A DNA stretch of 64,000 nt from Desulfoglaeba alkanexedens ALDC. Its GTDB lineage: Bacteria; Desulfobacterota; Syntrophobacteria; Syntrophobacterales; DSM-9756. Below are positions 51,476 through 60,431 of the stretch, one piece after another. The stretch lies in NCBI RefSeq assembly GCF_005377625.1, contig NZ_CP040098.1, forward strand, positions 186,001 to 250,000. Reading direction: 5' to 3'. The number at the start of each line of letters is the position of its first letter. The first letter of the stretch is position 1. Position numbers and translations under genes: made by a program. The notes beneath the pieces are model-generated. The model was not told where the DNA came from, did not search any database, and worked only from the letters and a program-made list of their open reading frames with translations.

Positions 51476-52454
51476 CACCTCTTCGACCGGGATGGAAGCT
51501 ATCTGCGAGGCGCTTCGGCGGTACCGGCGTTTCGCCGTGGTGACCCACGAGCATCCGGACGGGGACGCGGTGGGATCCGTGCTGGCCATGACCACCCTAT
51601 TGGACCGGCTGGGAAAGGAAGCGCATCCCTACTGCCAAGATCCGTTTCCCCCGGGCCACGACTTTCTACCCGGTACATCCAGGGTCCGTCGCGGACCCGA
51701 CGATCCCGGGCGATACGAAGCGGTGGTGCTGGTGGACTGCGGGGAGTTCTCGCGGGTGGGCCCGCCCCTGGCCGAAGCCTTCGCTCACGTACCGGTGGTC
51801 ATCAACATCGACCACCATGTGAGCCGCCGGCCGTTCGGCACCTTTTCCTGGGTGGAAGAGACGGCCAGCAGCACCTGCGAGATGCTTTACGAACTGAGCC
51901 TCGGACTGGGGATCAAGCTCGACGAGACGTTGGCGTCTCAGCTCTACATGGGGCTCATGACGGACACGGGCGGTTTTCGGTTTTCCAACACGAACCAGAA
52001 GGTGCTGGAGATCGCCGCTCGGCTTGTGGCGGCCGGCGCCGATCCGGCACGGATAGCCGCCGAGGTGTACGAGTCGGCATCGCCTCAGGGGCTTCGCCTT
52101 TTGGCCGAAGTCCTGAACACGGTTGAGTTCCACGCCGGCGAACGGTTGGCCGCGGCGGAACTGACCCGAAGCATGCTGGAAAGGACCGGCGGCACCCGTT
52201 CGGACAGCGAAGGGTTCATCAACCACCTGCGCGCGGTGAAGCCGGTTCAGATCGCCATCCTCTTCAAGGAAGAAGAAAACGGGCTGATTCACGTGAGCCT
52301 GAGGTCCAAAGGGAACGCCGACGTGGCCTCGTTCGCCCAGTCCCACGGCGGCGGCGGTCACCGGCGCGCGGCCGCCTTTCGCACGAACGGTTCCATGGAT
52401 GCGGTAAGGGCCCGCATTGTTCGCGAAGCCCTGGGTTGCCTGACCGATGATTGA
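51468..52454 (+). CDS. nrnA: DHH/DHHA1 phosphoesterase, NrnA-like oligoribonuclease/pAp phosphatase
   Basis: The 328-residue protein has the DHH-domain metal motifs VTHEHPDGDAVGS, VVLVDCGE and INIDHHVS, and the DHHA1 motif SHGGGGHRRAAAF near the C-terminus. NrnA enzymes degrade short RNAs and 3'-phosphoadenosine-5'-phosphate. Its place between rbfA and truB is common outside the gammaproteobacteria. The start ATG 51468 overlaps the rbfA stop, and its own stop overlaps truB by eight bases. Confidence 0.92.
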   Translation: MNDTSSTGMEAICEALRRYRRFAVVTHEHPDGDAVGSVLAMTTLLDRLGKEAHPYCQDPFPPGHDFLPGTSRVRRGPDDPGRYEAVVLVDCGEFSRVGPPLAEAFAHVPVVINIDHHVSRRPFGTFSWVEETASSTCEMLYELSLGLGIKLDETLASQLYMGLMTDTGGFRFSNTNQKVLEIAARLVAAGADPARIAAEVYESASPQGLRLLAEVLNTVEFHAGERLAAAELTRSMLERTGGTRSDSEGFINHLRAVKPVQIAILFKEEENGLIHVSLRSKGNADVASFAQSHGGGGHRRAAAFRTNGSMDAVRARIVREALGCLTDD

Positions 52455-53415
52455 CGAACCGCTTGCACCTCCAAGCCCCGGGGAACCAGCGACCGCCGCG
52501 GACCAAACACTCGTCGAAGACGGCGTGCTGCTCATCGACAAGCCCGCCTCCATGACTTCCCACACGGTGGTCGACAAGGTTCGGCGGTGGCTCCGGGTCA
52601 GGAAGGCCGGGCACTGCGGCACACTGGACCCGTTCGCCACCGGGCTTCTGGTGGTGTGCGTGAACCGGGCCACCCGCATCGCGGATCTCCTAACCGGCGA
52701 CGACAAGGTCTACCGCTTCGAGATGCAACTCGGCGTGGAAACGGACACCCACGATCCCACCGGCGAAGAGATCCGCCGCCACCAGGGCGCACCGGTCGCC
52801 CGGGAAGACTTCGCGGCGGTCCTGGAACGGTTCCGGGGTTCTATCCTGCAGGAAGTGCCGGCGCACGCGGCCGTCAAGGTCAGGGGACGCAGGCTCTATG
52901 AGTGGACCCGTTCCGGCGTGGACGTGGAACGTCCCAGCCGTCGCATCACCATCCACCGGCTGGAACTCGTCCATTACCACTGGCCGCTCGCTGTTTTGGA
53001 CCTTCGCTGCTCAAAGGGAACCTATGTCCGCCGGCTTGCGGCAGATATCGGAAACATGCTGGGCTGCGGCGCTCATGTCACCCGGCTGACCCGACTGGCC
53101 AGCGGCCCGTTTCACCTCGATGCAGCGGTAAGCATGGAAGAGGTCCAGTCATGGAGGGCTCAGCCCCAGTGGCAGTCCCGCCTCATTCCCATCCACCGCG
53201 CCTTGGACCACCTGCCCCGGATCATCGTCGAAGATGAGCATCTGCGGAGACGGCTCCGGCAGGGAATCCTGGATCCGGTCTGGGAGGAACAGCATCGGCA
53301 AGCCGCCGAGGCCGGGGACCTCCCCGTGTGCTTGGTGAGCCCCGAAGGCGGACTCCTGGCTCTCTGGCGGCCTGCCGCACCGGACCGAAAACGTCAGTTG
53401 CGGGTCTTTTCTTGA
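52447..53415 (+). CDS. truB: tRNA pseudouridine-55 synthase
   Basis: Makes pseudouridine 55 in the T-loop of tRNAs; 322 residues. GHCGTLDPFATGLL carries the catalytic Asp, DKVYRFEMQLGVETDTHDPTGE and SKGTYVRRLAADIG follow, and a PUA-like C-terminal region completes the protein. The PAHAAVKVRGRRLYEW segment has His-Ala where many relatives have Tyr-Ser, a minor variation. Confidence 0.95.
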   Translation: MIDEPLAPPSPGEPATAADQTLVEDGVLLIDKPASMTSHTVVDKVRRWLRVRKAGHCGTLDPFATGLLVVCVNRATRIADLLTGDDKVYRFEMQLGVETDTHDPTGEEIRRHQGAPVAREDFAAVLERFRGSILQEVPAHAAVKVRGRRLYEWTRSGVDVERPSRRITIHRLELVHYHWPLAVLDLRCSKGTYVRRLAADIGNMLGCGAHVTRLTRLASGPFHLDAAVSMEEVQSWRAQPQWQSRLIPIHRALDHLPRIIVEDEHLRRRLRQGILDPVWEEQHRQAAEAGDLPVCLVSPEGGLLALWRPAAPDRKRQLRVFS

Positions 53416-53445
53416 AAACAAAATGAAGGACAAGGAGGAATCACC

Positions 53446-53715
53446 GTGGTATTGACCCCTGAGCGGAAAAAGGAAATCATCGACACTTTCAAGACCCACC
53501 CGACGGACACAGGGTCGCCGGAAGTCCAGATCGCTCTTTTGAGCGAGCGCATCAGTTACCTGACCGAGCATTTCAAGACCCACAAGAAAGATCACCATTC
53601 GCGGAGGGGGCTTTTGAAGCTGGTGGGGCAACGCCGCCAGTTGCTGAACTATCTGAAGAAGAAAAACATCCATCGCTACCAGACGGTTATCGAGAGGCTG
53701 GGGCTGCGCCGCTGA
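53446..53715 (+). CDS. rpsO: Ribosomal protein S15
   Basis: The 89-residue protein has [51 protein letters not shown], the typical rRNA-binding helices. The start is GTG 53446 with AAGGAGG at 53432-53438. It precedes pnp as in most bacteria. Confidence 0.97.
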   Translation: MVLTPERKKEIIDTFKTHPTDTGSPEVQIALLSERISYLTEHFKTHKKDHHSRRGLLKLVGQRRQLLNYLKKKNIHRYQTVIERLGLRR

Positions 53716-53804
53716 CGGGAAGGCCCGCAGGGAACACCGATCCGCGCAGCCGGTTCAGCCCGCCTGCCGCCCGGTTTTGAAGCCTCGGCAAGAAGGCGGC
53801 GGCC

Positions 53805-53886
53805 GGGACCTGTGGAAGCGGTCACAGGTCCCGCCGAACGGAAGCTCAACCGGAACCGGCCGGGCTTTGCCCGGCCGCCGGCGGAA
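53805..53886 (+). promoter_or_regulatory. Two strong hairpins in the rpsO-pnp spacer
   Basis: Hairpin 1 is GGGACCTGTG (53805-53814) with CACAGGTCCC (53823-53832), ten perfect pairs and an 8-base loop. Hairpin 2 is GGCCGGGC (53858-53865) with GCCCGGCC (53869-53876), a TTT loop and no T-run after it. In E. coli the pnp leader hairpin is cut by RNase III and mediates PNPase autoregulation. These may serve the same role (inference); without a U-tract they are poor terminators. No gene is seen in 53716-53948. Confidence 0.55.
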
Positions 53887-53948
53887 GTCGGTGTTGCAGC
53901 CGTCCATGATTTTTACAAACGCGATTGGCAAGGGAGAACAGGACCCCT

Positions 53949-56051
53949 ATGAAGACAAGTGTACAGGTTGAAGTGGGTGGACGCCCGCTTGTTCTGGAGA
54001 CCGGTGAAGTCGCACGTCAGGCCGGCGGATCCATTCTGGCCAGGTACGGCGACACCGTGGTGCTGGTGGCCGCGGTGCAGGAAGACCGCGTGCGCGAAGG
54101 CATCGATTTCGTCCCCCTCATGGTGGAATACCAGGAGATGAGTTACGCCGCGGGACGCATCCCCGGCGGTTTTTTCCGGCGCGAAATCGGACGCCCCAGC
54201 GAAAAGGAAACTCTGACTTCGCGGCTCATCGACCGTCCAATTCGGCCCCTTTTCCCCAAGGGCTTCAACTATGAAACCCAGGTGATCGCCACGGTCCTTT
54301 CCGTGGACCAGGTGAACGAGCCCGACGTGGTCGCCCTTTCCGCGGCTTCCGCTGCACTGCACCTTTCGGCCATCCCCTTCAAGGGGCCCGTGGCGGCGGT
54401 CCGCGTGGGACGTGTAGACGGCCGGTACGTCATCAATCCCAGCAAACTGGAACTGGAACGCAGCGACATGAACGTGGTGGTGGCCGGGAGCCGGGACGCC
54501 GTGGTGATGGTGGAAGGCGGAGCGGATTTCGTCTCCGAAGAAGACCTGGTGGAAGCCATCGATCGAGCTCACCAGGCCATCCTTCCCATCCTGGACGCCC
54601 AGGAGGAACTGCGGCGGCTGGCCGGCACAGCCAAGCAGGAGATCCCGGAAACCGCTCCCGACCCGGCCCTTGTGGAAGCGATCCGCAGTGCGGCCGCCGA
54701 TCCCATGCGCGAGGTCATGACCACCCCCGACAAGCTGCTCCGCCGGGACCGCAAGCGGGAGCTCAAGAAAAAGGTCGTCCAGGAACTTTCCACCACCTAT
54801 CCCGACCGGGAGAAGGAAATGGAGGGAATCCTCGAAGACCTGGAAAAAGAAACGGTCCGGCGCATGCTGGTCCGAGACAGCCGAAGGATCGACGGCCGCC
54901 GGTTCGACGAAGTCCGCCCCATCAGCATCCAGGTGGGACTGCTTCCGCGAACCCACGGTTCAGCCCTCTTCCGGCGGGGCGAAACCCAGGTGCTGGCGGT
55001 TGTCACACTGGGCTCTTCCTCCGATGAACAGAAGATCGAAGCCCTCACTGGCGAAACCTTCAAGTCATTCATGCTTCACTACAATTTCCCGCCCTACAGC
55101 GTGGGTGAAGTGAAGCCGCTTCGCGGCCCGGGACGGCGGGAAATCGGCCACGGCGCCCTGGCGGAGCGCGCCGTGAAGGCCATACTGCCGCCCAACGGCG
55201 ATTTTCCGTACACCATCCGGGTGGTTTCCGAGGTGCTGGAATCCAACGGGTCCAGTTCCATGGCCACCGTCTGCGGCGCCAGCCTGGCCCTCATGGACGC
55301 CGGCGTCCCGGTGCGCGAACCGGTGGCCGGGATCGCCATGGGGCTTGTGAAGGAAAGCGACCAGTTCATCGTCCTCTCCGATATCCTGGGCGACGAAGAC
55401 CACCTGGGAGACATGGACTTCAAGGTCACCGGAAACGAACGCGGCATCACCGCCTTCCAGATGGACGTGAAAATCCCGGGTATCGACCGAAACATCATGA
55501 CCCGGGCGCTCAACCAGGCCCGCGCCGGCCGCCTCCACATCCTGGAAAAGATGAAAGCGGCCATGCCCGCTCCGCGAGCCGAACTGTCCCCTTACGCGCC
55601 GCGCATGACGGTCATCCAGATCAACCCCGACAAGATCCGCGACATCATCGGACCGGGCGGCAAGGTGATTCGAGCCATCGTGGCCGAAACAGGCACCAAG
55701 ATCGACGTGGACGATTCCGGCCGGGTGGTGATCATGAGCCCCGACCAGTCGGCGTGCGACAAAGCGATCAAGCGCATCAAGGACCTCACCCAGGAACCCG
55801 CGGTGGGCGAAGTCTACCTGGCCCGCGTGACCAAGGTCACCGACTTCGGGGCGTTCGCCGAGATCTTTCCCAACACCGAGGGCCTCATACACATCTCGCA
55901 GCTCGACCACAAGCGGGTCCACAAGGTCACCGACGTGGTCAAGGAAGGCGACGAGGTGCTGGTGAAGATCATCGACATCGACCGGGAAGGCCGCATCCGA
56001 CTCAGTCGCAAAGCCGTGATCGAAAAACCGCAGCAACCCCGGGAGTCGTGA
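53949..56051 (+). CDS. pnp: Polyribonucleotide nucleotidyltransferase (PNPase)
   Basis: Phosphorolytic 3'-5' exoribonuclease and RNA polymerase; 700 residues. It has two RNase PH domains ([50 protein letters not shown] with the metal-binding Asp residues), a KH domain ([12 protein letters not shown]) and an S1 domain ([31 protein letters not shown]). ATG 53949 (MKTSVQVEV) is preferred over the TTG at 53925. Two hairpins lie in its leader. Confidence 0.97.
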   Translation: MKTSVQVEVGGRPLVLETGEVARQAGGSILARYGDTVVLVAAVQEDRVREGIDFVPLMVEYQEMSYAAGRIPGGFFRREIGRPSEKETLTSRLIDRPIRPLFPKGFNYETQVIATVLSVDQVNEPDVVALSAASAALHLSAIPFKGPVAAVRVGRVDGRYVINPSKLELERSDMNVVVAGSRDAVVMVEGGADFVSEEDLVEAIDRAHQAILPILDAQEELRRLAGTAKQEIPETAPDPALVEAIRSAAADPMREVMTTPDKLLRRDRKRELKKKVVQELSTTYPDREKEMEGILEDLEKETVRRMLVRDSRRIDGRRFDEVRPISIQVGLLPRTHGSALFRRGETQVLAVVTLGSSSDEQKIEALTGETFKSFMLHYNFPPYSVGEVKPLRGPGRREIGHGALAERAVKAILPPNGDFPYTIRVVSEVLESNGSSSMATVCGASLALMDAGVPVREPVAGIAMGLVKESDQFIVLSDILGDEDHLGDMDFKVTGNERGITAFQMDVKIPGIDRNIMTRALNQARAGRLHILEKMKAAMPAPRAELSPYAPRMTVIQINPDKIRDIIGPGGKVIRAIVAETGTKIDVDDSGRVVIMSPDQSACDKAIKRIKDLTQEPAVGEVYLARVTKVTDFGAFAEIFPNTEGLIHISQLDHKRVHKVTDVVKEGDEVLVKIIDIDREGRIRLSRKAVIEKPQQPRES

Positions 56052-56058
56052 GGTCGGT

Positions 56059-57309
56059 TTGGTCGAGAAAACGGTTCTAGCCAACGGCGTCAGGGTGATC
56101 ACCGAAAAGATTCCCTTCCTTCATTCGGTCTCGACCGGGATTTGGGTCAACGCCGGATCCCGGGACGAACAGGATCATGAACGGGGGATCACCCATTTTA
56201 TCGAACACATGCTGTTCAAGGGCACCGCGCGCCGGACCGCCCTGGACATCGCCAAGGAACTGGACGCGGTGGGAGGATTCTCCAACGCCTTCACTTCCAA
56301 GGAAAACGTGTGCTTCCATGCCAAGGTGCTGGACACCCACCTCCCCCTGGTCGTGGATGTCCTGACCGACATCTTTCTGAACTCCGTCATCTCTGAAGCG
56401 GAAGTGGAACGCGAACGCCAGGTGATCCTCCAGGAAATCAGCATGATCGAGGACATCCCCGACGAACACGTCCACATCCTCTTTCAAGAAGAGTACTGGC
56501 GGGATCATCCCCTGGGATGGCCCATCTACGGATCCGCCGACACCGTTTCCAGACTCGGACGCCGGGACATCCTTCACTACATGCGCCGCACCTTCCACCC
56601 AGAAAAGATCGTGGCCGCCGCAGCGGGCAACCTCGAACATCACGCCTTTGTCGACCTGGTGGCTCCGTCCCTGGAGGTCCTCAACAGCACCCCCGAACCT
56701 TCCCGGCGCCTGCCGCCGACCGAACATCCGATCCACCGGGTCCTCCGAAAGGACCTCGAACAGGTCCACATCTGCCTGGGGATGCCCGGATGTTCCCAGG
56801 CACATCCCGCCCGCTTCGCCTGCCACCTTCTCAACACGGTCCTGGGCGCCAGCATGAGCAGCCGGCTCTTCCAGGAAGTCCGCGAAAAGCGCGGTCTCGC
56901 CTACTCCGTCTACTCCTTCACGAACAGCCACGAAGACACCGGATTGCTGGGTATTTACGCGGGAGTCGCCCCGCAGCAGGTGGAACCGGCCCTCCAGGTG
57001 ATCCGGGACGAACTCGTGCGACTGGCCGAAGAACCCATTTCGGAGGCCGAGTTCGCCGCCGCTAAGGAGTACCTCAAGGGCAGCATGTACCTGAATGCGG
57101 AAAGCACCGATTCCAGAATGAATCGGCTGGCGAAAAATGAATTCACCTTCGGCCGCCACGTATCCCTGGAAGAAGTGGAAGCCTTAGTGGACCAGGTGAC
57201 TCCGGAAGAGGCGCGCTCCTGGTTCGCCGGCGCCTTCCGCCCGAACCGCATCGGGCTGCTTCTGCTCGGCCCGGCTCACGAAAGCCAGATCCGAGCATTC
57301 GTAGGCTAG
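56059..57309 (+). CDS. M16-family zinc metallopeptidase
   Basis: Processing-peptidase/insulinase-type protein of 416 residues. The inverted zinc motif H46-x2-E49-H50 is in THFIEHMLFKGT, with the distal Glu in the helix EAEVERERQVILQEI. The C-terminal half has the family's RLFQEVREKRGLAYSVYSF. The start is TTG 56059, eight bases after the pnp stop, with GAGG upstream. The same gene follows pnp in many genomes. Substrate unknown. Confidence 0.92.
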   Translation: MVEKTVLANGVRVITEKIPFLHSVSTGIWVNAGSRDEQDHERGITHFIEHMLFKGTARRTALDIAKELDAVGGFSNAFTSKENVCFHAKVLDTHLPLVVDVLTDIFLNSVISEAEVERERQVILQEISMIEDIPDEHVHILFQEEYWRDHPLGWPIYGSADTVSRLGRRDILHYMRRTFHPEKIVAAAAGNLEHHAFVDLVAPSLEVLNSTPEPSRRLPPTEHPIHRVLRKDLEQVHICLGMPGCSQAHPARFACHLLNTVLGASMSSRLFQEVREKRGLAYSVYSFTNSHEDTGLLGIYAGVAPQQVEPALQVIRDELVRLAEEPISEAEFAAAKEYLKGSMYLNAESTDSRMNRLAKNEFTFGRHVSLEEVEALVDQVTPEEARSWFAGAFRPNRIGLLLLGPAHESQIRAFVG

Positions 57310-57453
57310 GAGGCTGTCCGAGAACACAGAATCAACCCTTCGGGGCAACGCAATTCCCCTCGTTCCCAAGCTCTGGCTTAGGAACGGCCTCATGGGAATC
57401 GAAGCTGGAGCTTCTGCACAGTTGTGTTTCCAAGCTGGAGCTTGGGAACAAGG
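57306..57453. repeat. Family C-like fragment followed by a family A copy
   Basis: 57306-57350 begins CTAGGAGGCTGTCCGAGAAC, weakly like family C, and overlaps the M16 stop. 57356-57453 is a family A unit in reverse order (palindromes at 57360-57386 and 57423-57451, middle GAAGCTGGAGCTTC). No gene lies in 57310-57534. Confidence 0.7.
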
Positions 57454-57534
57454 AGAAGGGGAAGATAGCAGGTGCCGCGCCTCAACGACCCTTGGCCGAT
57501 TCCATGAACCCTTCGCCGTGACGCGGGGAGTCCC

Positions 57535-58317
57535 ATGCCGCTTCTTTTTCAGCTGCTTGCCAGCGGTTCCAAGGGCAACGCCGTTTTGGTTTCCAGCCCC
57601 ACGACCCAGGTACTGGTCGACACGGGACTGAGCGGGAAGGAGACGATCCGGCGTCTGGACAAGACCTTCGCACGCACCGGGGCCCTCCAGGCTCTGGTCG
57701 TCACGCACGAACACCAGGATCACGTGCGGGGCGTCGGGGTTCTGAGCCGCCGGTTCGGGCTTCCGGTCTACCTCACCCGGGGAACCCTGGAGCACCTGCC
57801 GCACAGCGTGGGAACTCTGGCGGAAATACAGCTTTTTCAGCCCGGCCAGGCCTTCACCATCGGCGACCTGACCTTCCATGCCTTTTCGACATCCCACGAC
57901 GCCGCCGACCCGGTTGGGTTCGTGGTCGATCACAACGGAACCCGGCTGGGGGTCTGCACCGACCTGGGGACCGCCACACAGCTGGTGAAAACCCGCCTCG
58001 CCGGGTGCCACGGGCTCATCGTGGAGGCCAACCACGACCCTCAACTGCTCATGAACGGCCCCTACCCGTTCCACCTCAAGCAGCGTATACGAAGCCGGCA
58101 CGGTCACCTGAGCAACGATGACACGTGCCATCTGCTGGAGGCCCTGCATCATCCGTCCCTTCGGACGGTGGTCCTGGCTCATCTGAGTGAAGTCAACAAC
58201 CGTCCGGACCTGGTCGCCCGGTGCGTCGCATCTCACCTGGCCGGCCCGCAATGGAGCCCCATCCGTTTCATCGTCGCCGCCCAGCATGAGGTCAGCGAAG
58301 AAGCGGAACTTCCATGA
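57535..58317 (+). CDS. Metallo-beta-lactamase-fold hydrolase (YycJ/WalJ-like)
   Basis: The 260-residue protein has an N-terminal LASGSKGNAVLVSS, the DTGLSG loop and the metal motif THEHQDHVRG (His58, His60, Asp62, His63). Later ligands are in STSHDAADPVGF, CTDLG and a C-terminal His in LAHLSEVNN. The small single-domain architecture and LSGKETIRRL resemble YycJ-type exonuclease-like proteins. Activity untested. GGGGAG precedes ATG 57535. Confidence 0.87.
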   Translation: MPLLFQLLASGSKGNAVLVSSPTTQVLVDTGLSGKETIRRLDKTFARTGALQALVVTHEHQDHVRGVGVLSRRFGLPVYLTRGTLEHLPHSVGTLAEIQLFQPGQAFTIGDLTFHAFSTSHDAADPVGFVVDHNGTRLGVCTDLGTATQLVKTRLAGCHGLIVEANHDPQLLMNGPYPFHLKQRIRSRHGHLSNDDTCHLLEALHHPSLRTVVLAHLSEVNNRPDLVARCVASHLAGPQWSPIRFIVAAQHEVSEEAELP

Positions 58318-58340
58318 ACGCCTGACAGAAGGAGAATCCC

Positions 58341-59279
58341 ATGAACCCTCTGCCAAAAGCGTTGCTGCTTCCCATCAACGAGACGGAAGAGTCGCTCCGG
58401 CCCATCCATTTCCTCACCCGACTCTACCCCAAGCGGGACCACATCAGCCTCATCCTTCACTACCTGGTTCCCCCCCTTTCGCCCGTTTATCAGCAGAAAC
58501 CGGCGACAGAGGCCATCGCTTCACGAAAGAAGGAACTGCTCCGGGAACGGGAAGCGAAGGCCCGCGAAATCCTGGAAGAAGCCAAGAAGGTGCTTCTCAG
58601 GGAAGGCTTTTCGGAAGACGTCATCCACGAACACGTCCAGGAAAAGGAACTCAGCGTCGCCCACCACGCCTGCCGCCTGGCCGACTTCAAGAAGGTGGAC
58701 GCCGTCATTGTGCAGAAGCAGACCAGGAGCCGCCTGGAAGAATTCATGAAAGGAGACCCCCATTCGGCGCTCCTTCACCACTGTATCGTGAGTCCCATCT
58801 GGTTCGTGGACGGGCAGCCGGAACCCTCCCGGGCCGTCATCTGCGTTCAGGAAAACGATGCATCCCTCAGGGCCGTGGACCACGCCGCCTTCATGCTGGC
58901 GGAAACGGAAGTCACCCTGGAACTGGTTCACTTCTCTAGATCCGTGAATCACCCGATCCGCTGCCCCCTCACCGACACCACGAGCGCATTCCGGTCCTGG
59001 CACGCTGGACAAGGCCGGGCGATCCAGGGCTTTTTCGACCAGGTCCTCAAGGTCGTTCACGACGCCGACTTCGACGCCGATAGGGCCCGCTGGTCTATTC
59101 AACTCAGCAAAGGTAAGGTGGCTTCCGAAATCCTCGATTACTGCAAACGGGAAAAGGCGGGCATCGCCGTCCTGGGACACGCGGGAAGCCGGGACGGCAC
59201 CTGGGACTTCCTCAGAAGTTCCATCACCAAGACGGTCCTCACGGACTTCAAGGATATGGCGGTCTGGGTGAACCAGTGA
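58341..59279 (+). CDS. Tandem universal-stress-protein (UspA-like) domains
   Basis: The 312-residue protein has two Usp-like halves. Residues ~5-160 include LLLPINETEESLRPIHFL and a coiled, charged helix (RKKELLREREAKAREILEEA). Residues ~165-312 end in IAVLGHAGSRDGTWDFLRSSITKTVL. The first half lacks the ATP-binding G-x2-G-x9-GS motif; the second has a partial form, so nucleotide binding is uncertain. AAGGAG precedes ATG 58341. It converges on secF. Confidence 0.75.
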   Translation: MNPLPKALLLPINETEESLRPIHFLTRLYPKRDHISLILHYLVPPLSPVYQQKPATEAIASRKKELLREREAKAREILEEAKKVLLREGFSEDVIHEHVQEKELSVAHHACRLADFKKVDAVIVQKQTRSRLEEFMKGDPHSALLHHCIVSPIWFVDGQPEPSRAVICVQENDASLRAVDHAAFMLAETEVTLELVHFSRSVNHPIRCPLTDTTSAFRSWHAGQGRAIQGFFDQVLKVVHDADFDADRARWSIQLSKGKVASEILDYCKREKAGIAVLGHAGSRDGTWDFLRSSITKTVLTDFKDMAVWVNQ

Positions 59280-59312
59280 GATGCAGGGGCAGGGGAGCGG
59301 GCTCGCCCGGTC

Positions 59313-60383
59313 CTACCCGGCGGTCCTGGTAGCCGGCCGGGGCTTGGCCGACCAGTCTTCATAAAGGATAAGAAGCGGACTGGCCACGAAGATCGAGGAA
59401 TAGGTGCCGACGCCGATCCCCACCAGCAGCGCGAACGCGAAGTCATGGATGACGCTGCCTCCGAAGACGAACAGGCACAAGACCACAAGAAGGGTCGTAC
59501 CCGAAGTGAGGATGGTGCGGCTGAGGGTCTGGTTGATGCTGGTGTTTACGATTTCCTTCAGTTCTCCGCGCCGGCCGGTTTTTCTGAGGTTTTCTCGGAT
59601 GCGGTCGTAGACGATGATGGTGTCGTTCAGCGAGTAGCCCACGATGGTGAGCAGCGCCGCTACAATGGTAAGGGAAAATTCCTTGTCGGTGAACGCGAAC
59701 GCCGAAATGGTGATGAGCACATCGTGAACCAGAGAAACCACGGCGCCCAGGGCGAAGGGAAGCTTCAGCACCCAGCACAGGACGAGCGTCAGGACCAGGG
59801 CCGCCGCGATGAGAAGACTCATGGGCGCCCCCACGGCCCCCAGCAGGTAGACGCCCGCCACCAGCGTTCCCGCCATGACCCCGCTGGTTCCCCATTTCAG
59901 CTCAAAGCGACCCGAAATATACAGCGCGATGAAAAGCAGGGCGTAGTAAATGGCGAGAAGCGCCTTCTCCCGCAAATCTTCACCCACTTTCGGCCCGACC
60001 ATTTCCACGGAGCGGATGGTGCTCTGCCCCGGCCCGAAATGCTTGTCCAGTTCGGCCTGGATTTCGTCGCCAACGTTCTTGAGGCCCGTGAAACTCACTT
60101 CTGTCCGGATCAGGTATTCGTTGTCTTCCCGGGAACCCACCCGCTGGATGGCCCCTTGAGCGATCCCCAGTCCCGAGAGGGCTTCCCGGATTTCACTCGG
60201 TGTGGTCGGCTTTTGGAATTGGACCTGGATAACGGTCCCACCGGAAAAATCAACGCCCAGTTTCAGACCGCCCCGCCAGGCAAGGGTTCCCAGCCCCAGG
60301 ACGATCAGGACCAATGACAGGACGAACGCCTTGAACCGCATGCCGACGAAGTTGATGTTGATGTCCGGCCTGATAAATTCCAT
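59313..60383 (-). CDS. secF: Protein translocase subunit SecF
   Basis: Partner of SecD in using the proton gradient to pull proteins through SecYEG; 356 residues, six helices. Signatures: GLKLGVDFSGGTVIQVQF at the start, VGEDLREKALLAIYYALLFIALY and VGYSLNDTIIVYDRIRENLRK. Start ATG 60383, 48 bp after secD. Confidence 0.95.
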   Translation of the reverse strand: MEFIRPDININFVGMRFKAFVLSLVLIVLGLGTLAWRGGLKLGVDFSGGTVIQVQFQKPTTPSEIREALSGLGIAQGAIQRVGSREDNEYLIRTEVSFTGLKNVGDEIQAELDKHFGPGQSTIRSVEMVGPKVGEDLREKALLAIYYALLFIALYISGRFELKWGTSGVMAGTLVAGVYLLGAVGAPMSLLIAAALVLTLVLCWVLKLPFALGAVVSLVHDVLITISAFAFTDKEFSLTIVAALLTIVGYSLNDTIIVYDRIRENLRKTGRRGELKEIVNTSINQTLSRTILTSGTTLLVVLCLFVFGGSVIHDFAFALLVGIGVGTYSSIFVASPLLILYEDWSAKPRPATRTAG

Positions 60384-60431
60384 GTATTGAACCTTTCTGT
60401 CGGCGTCCTTTTCCGTTGCGCCGCCGGATTT

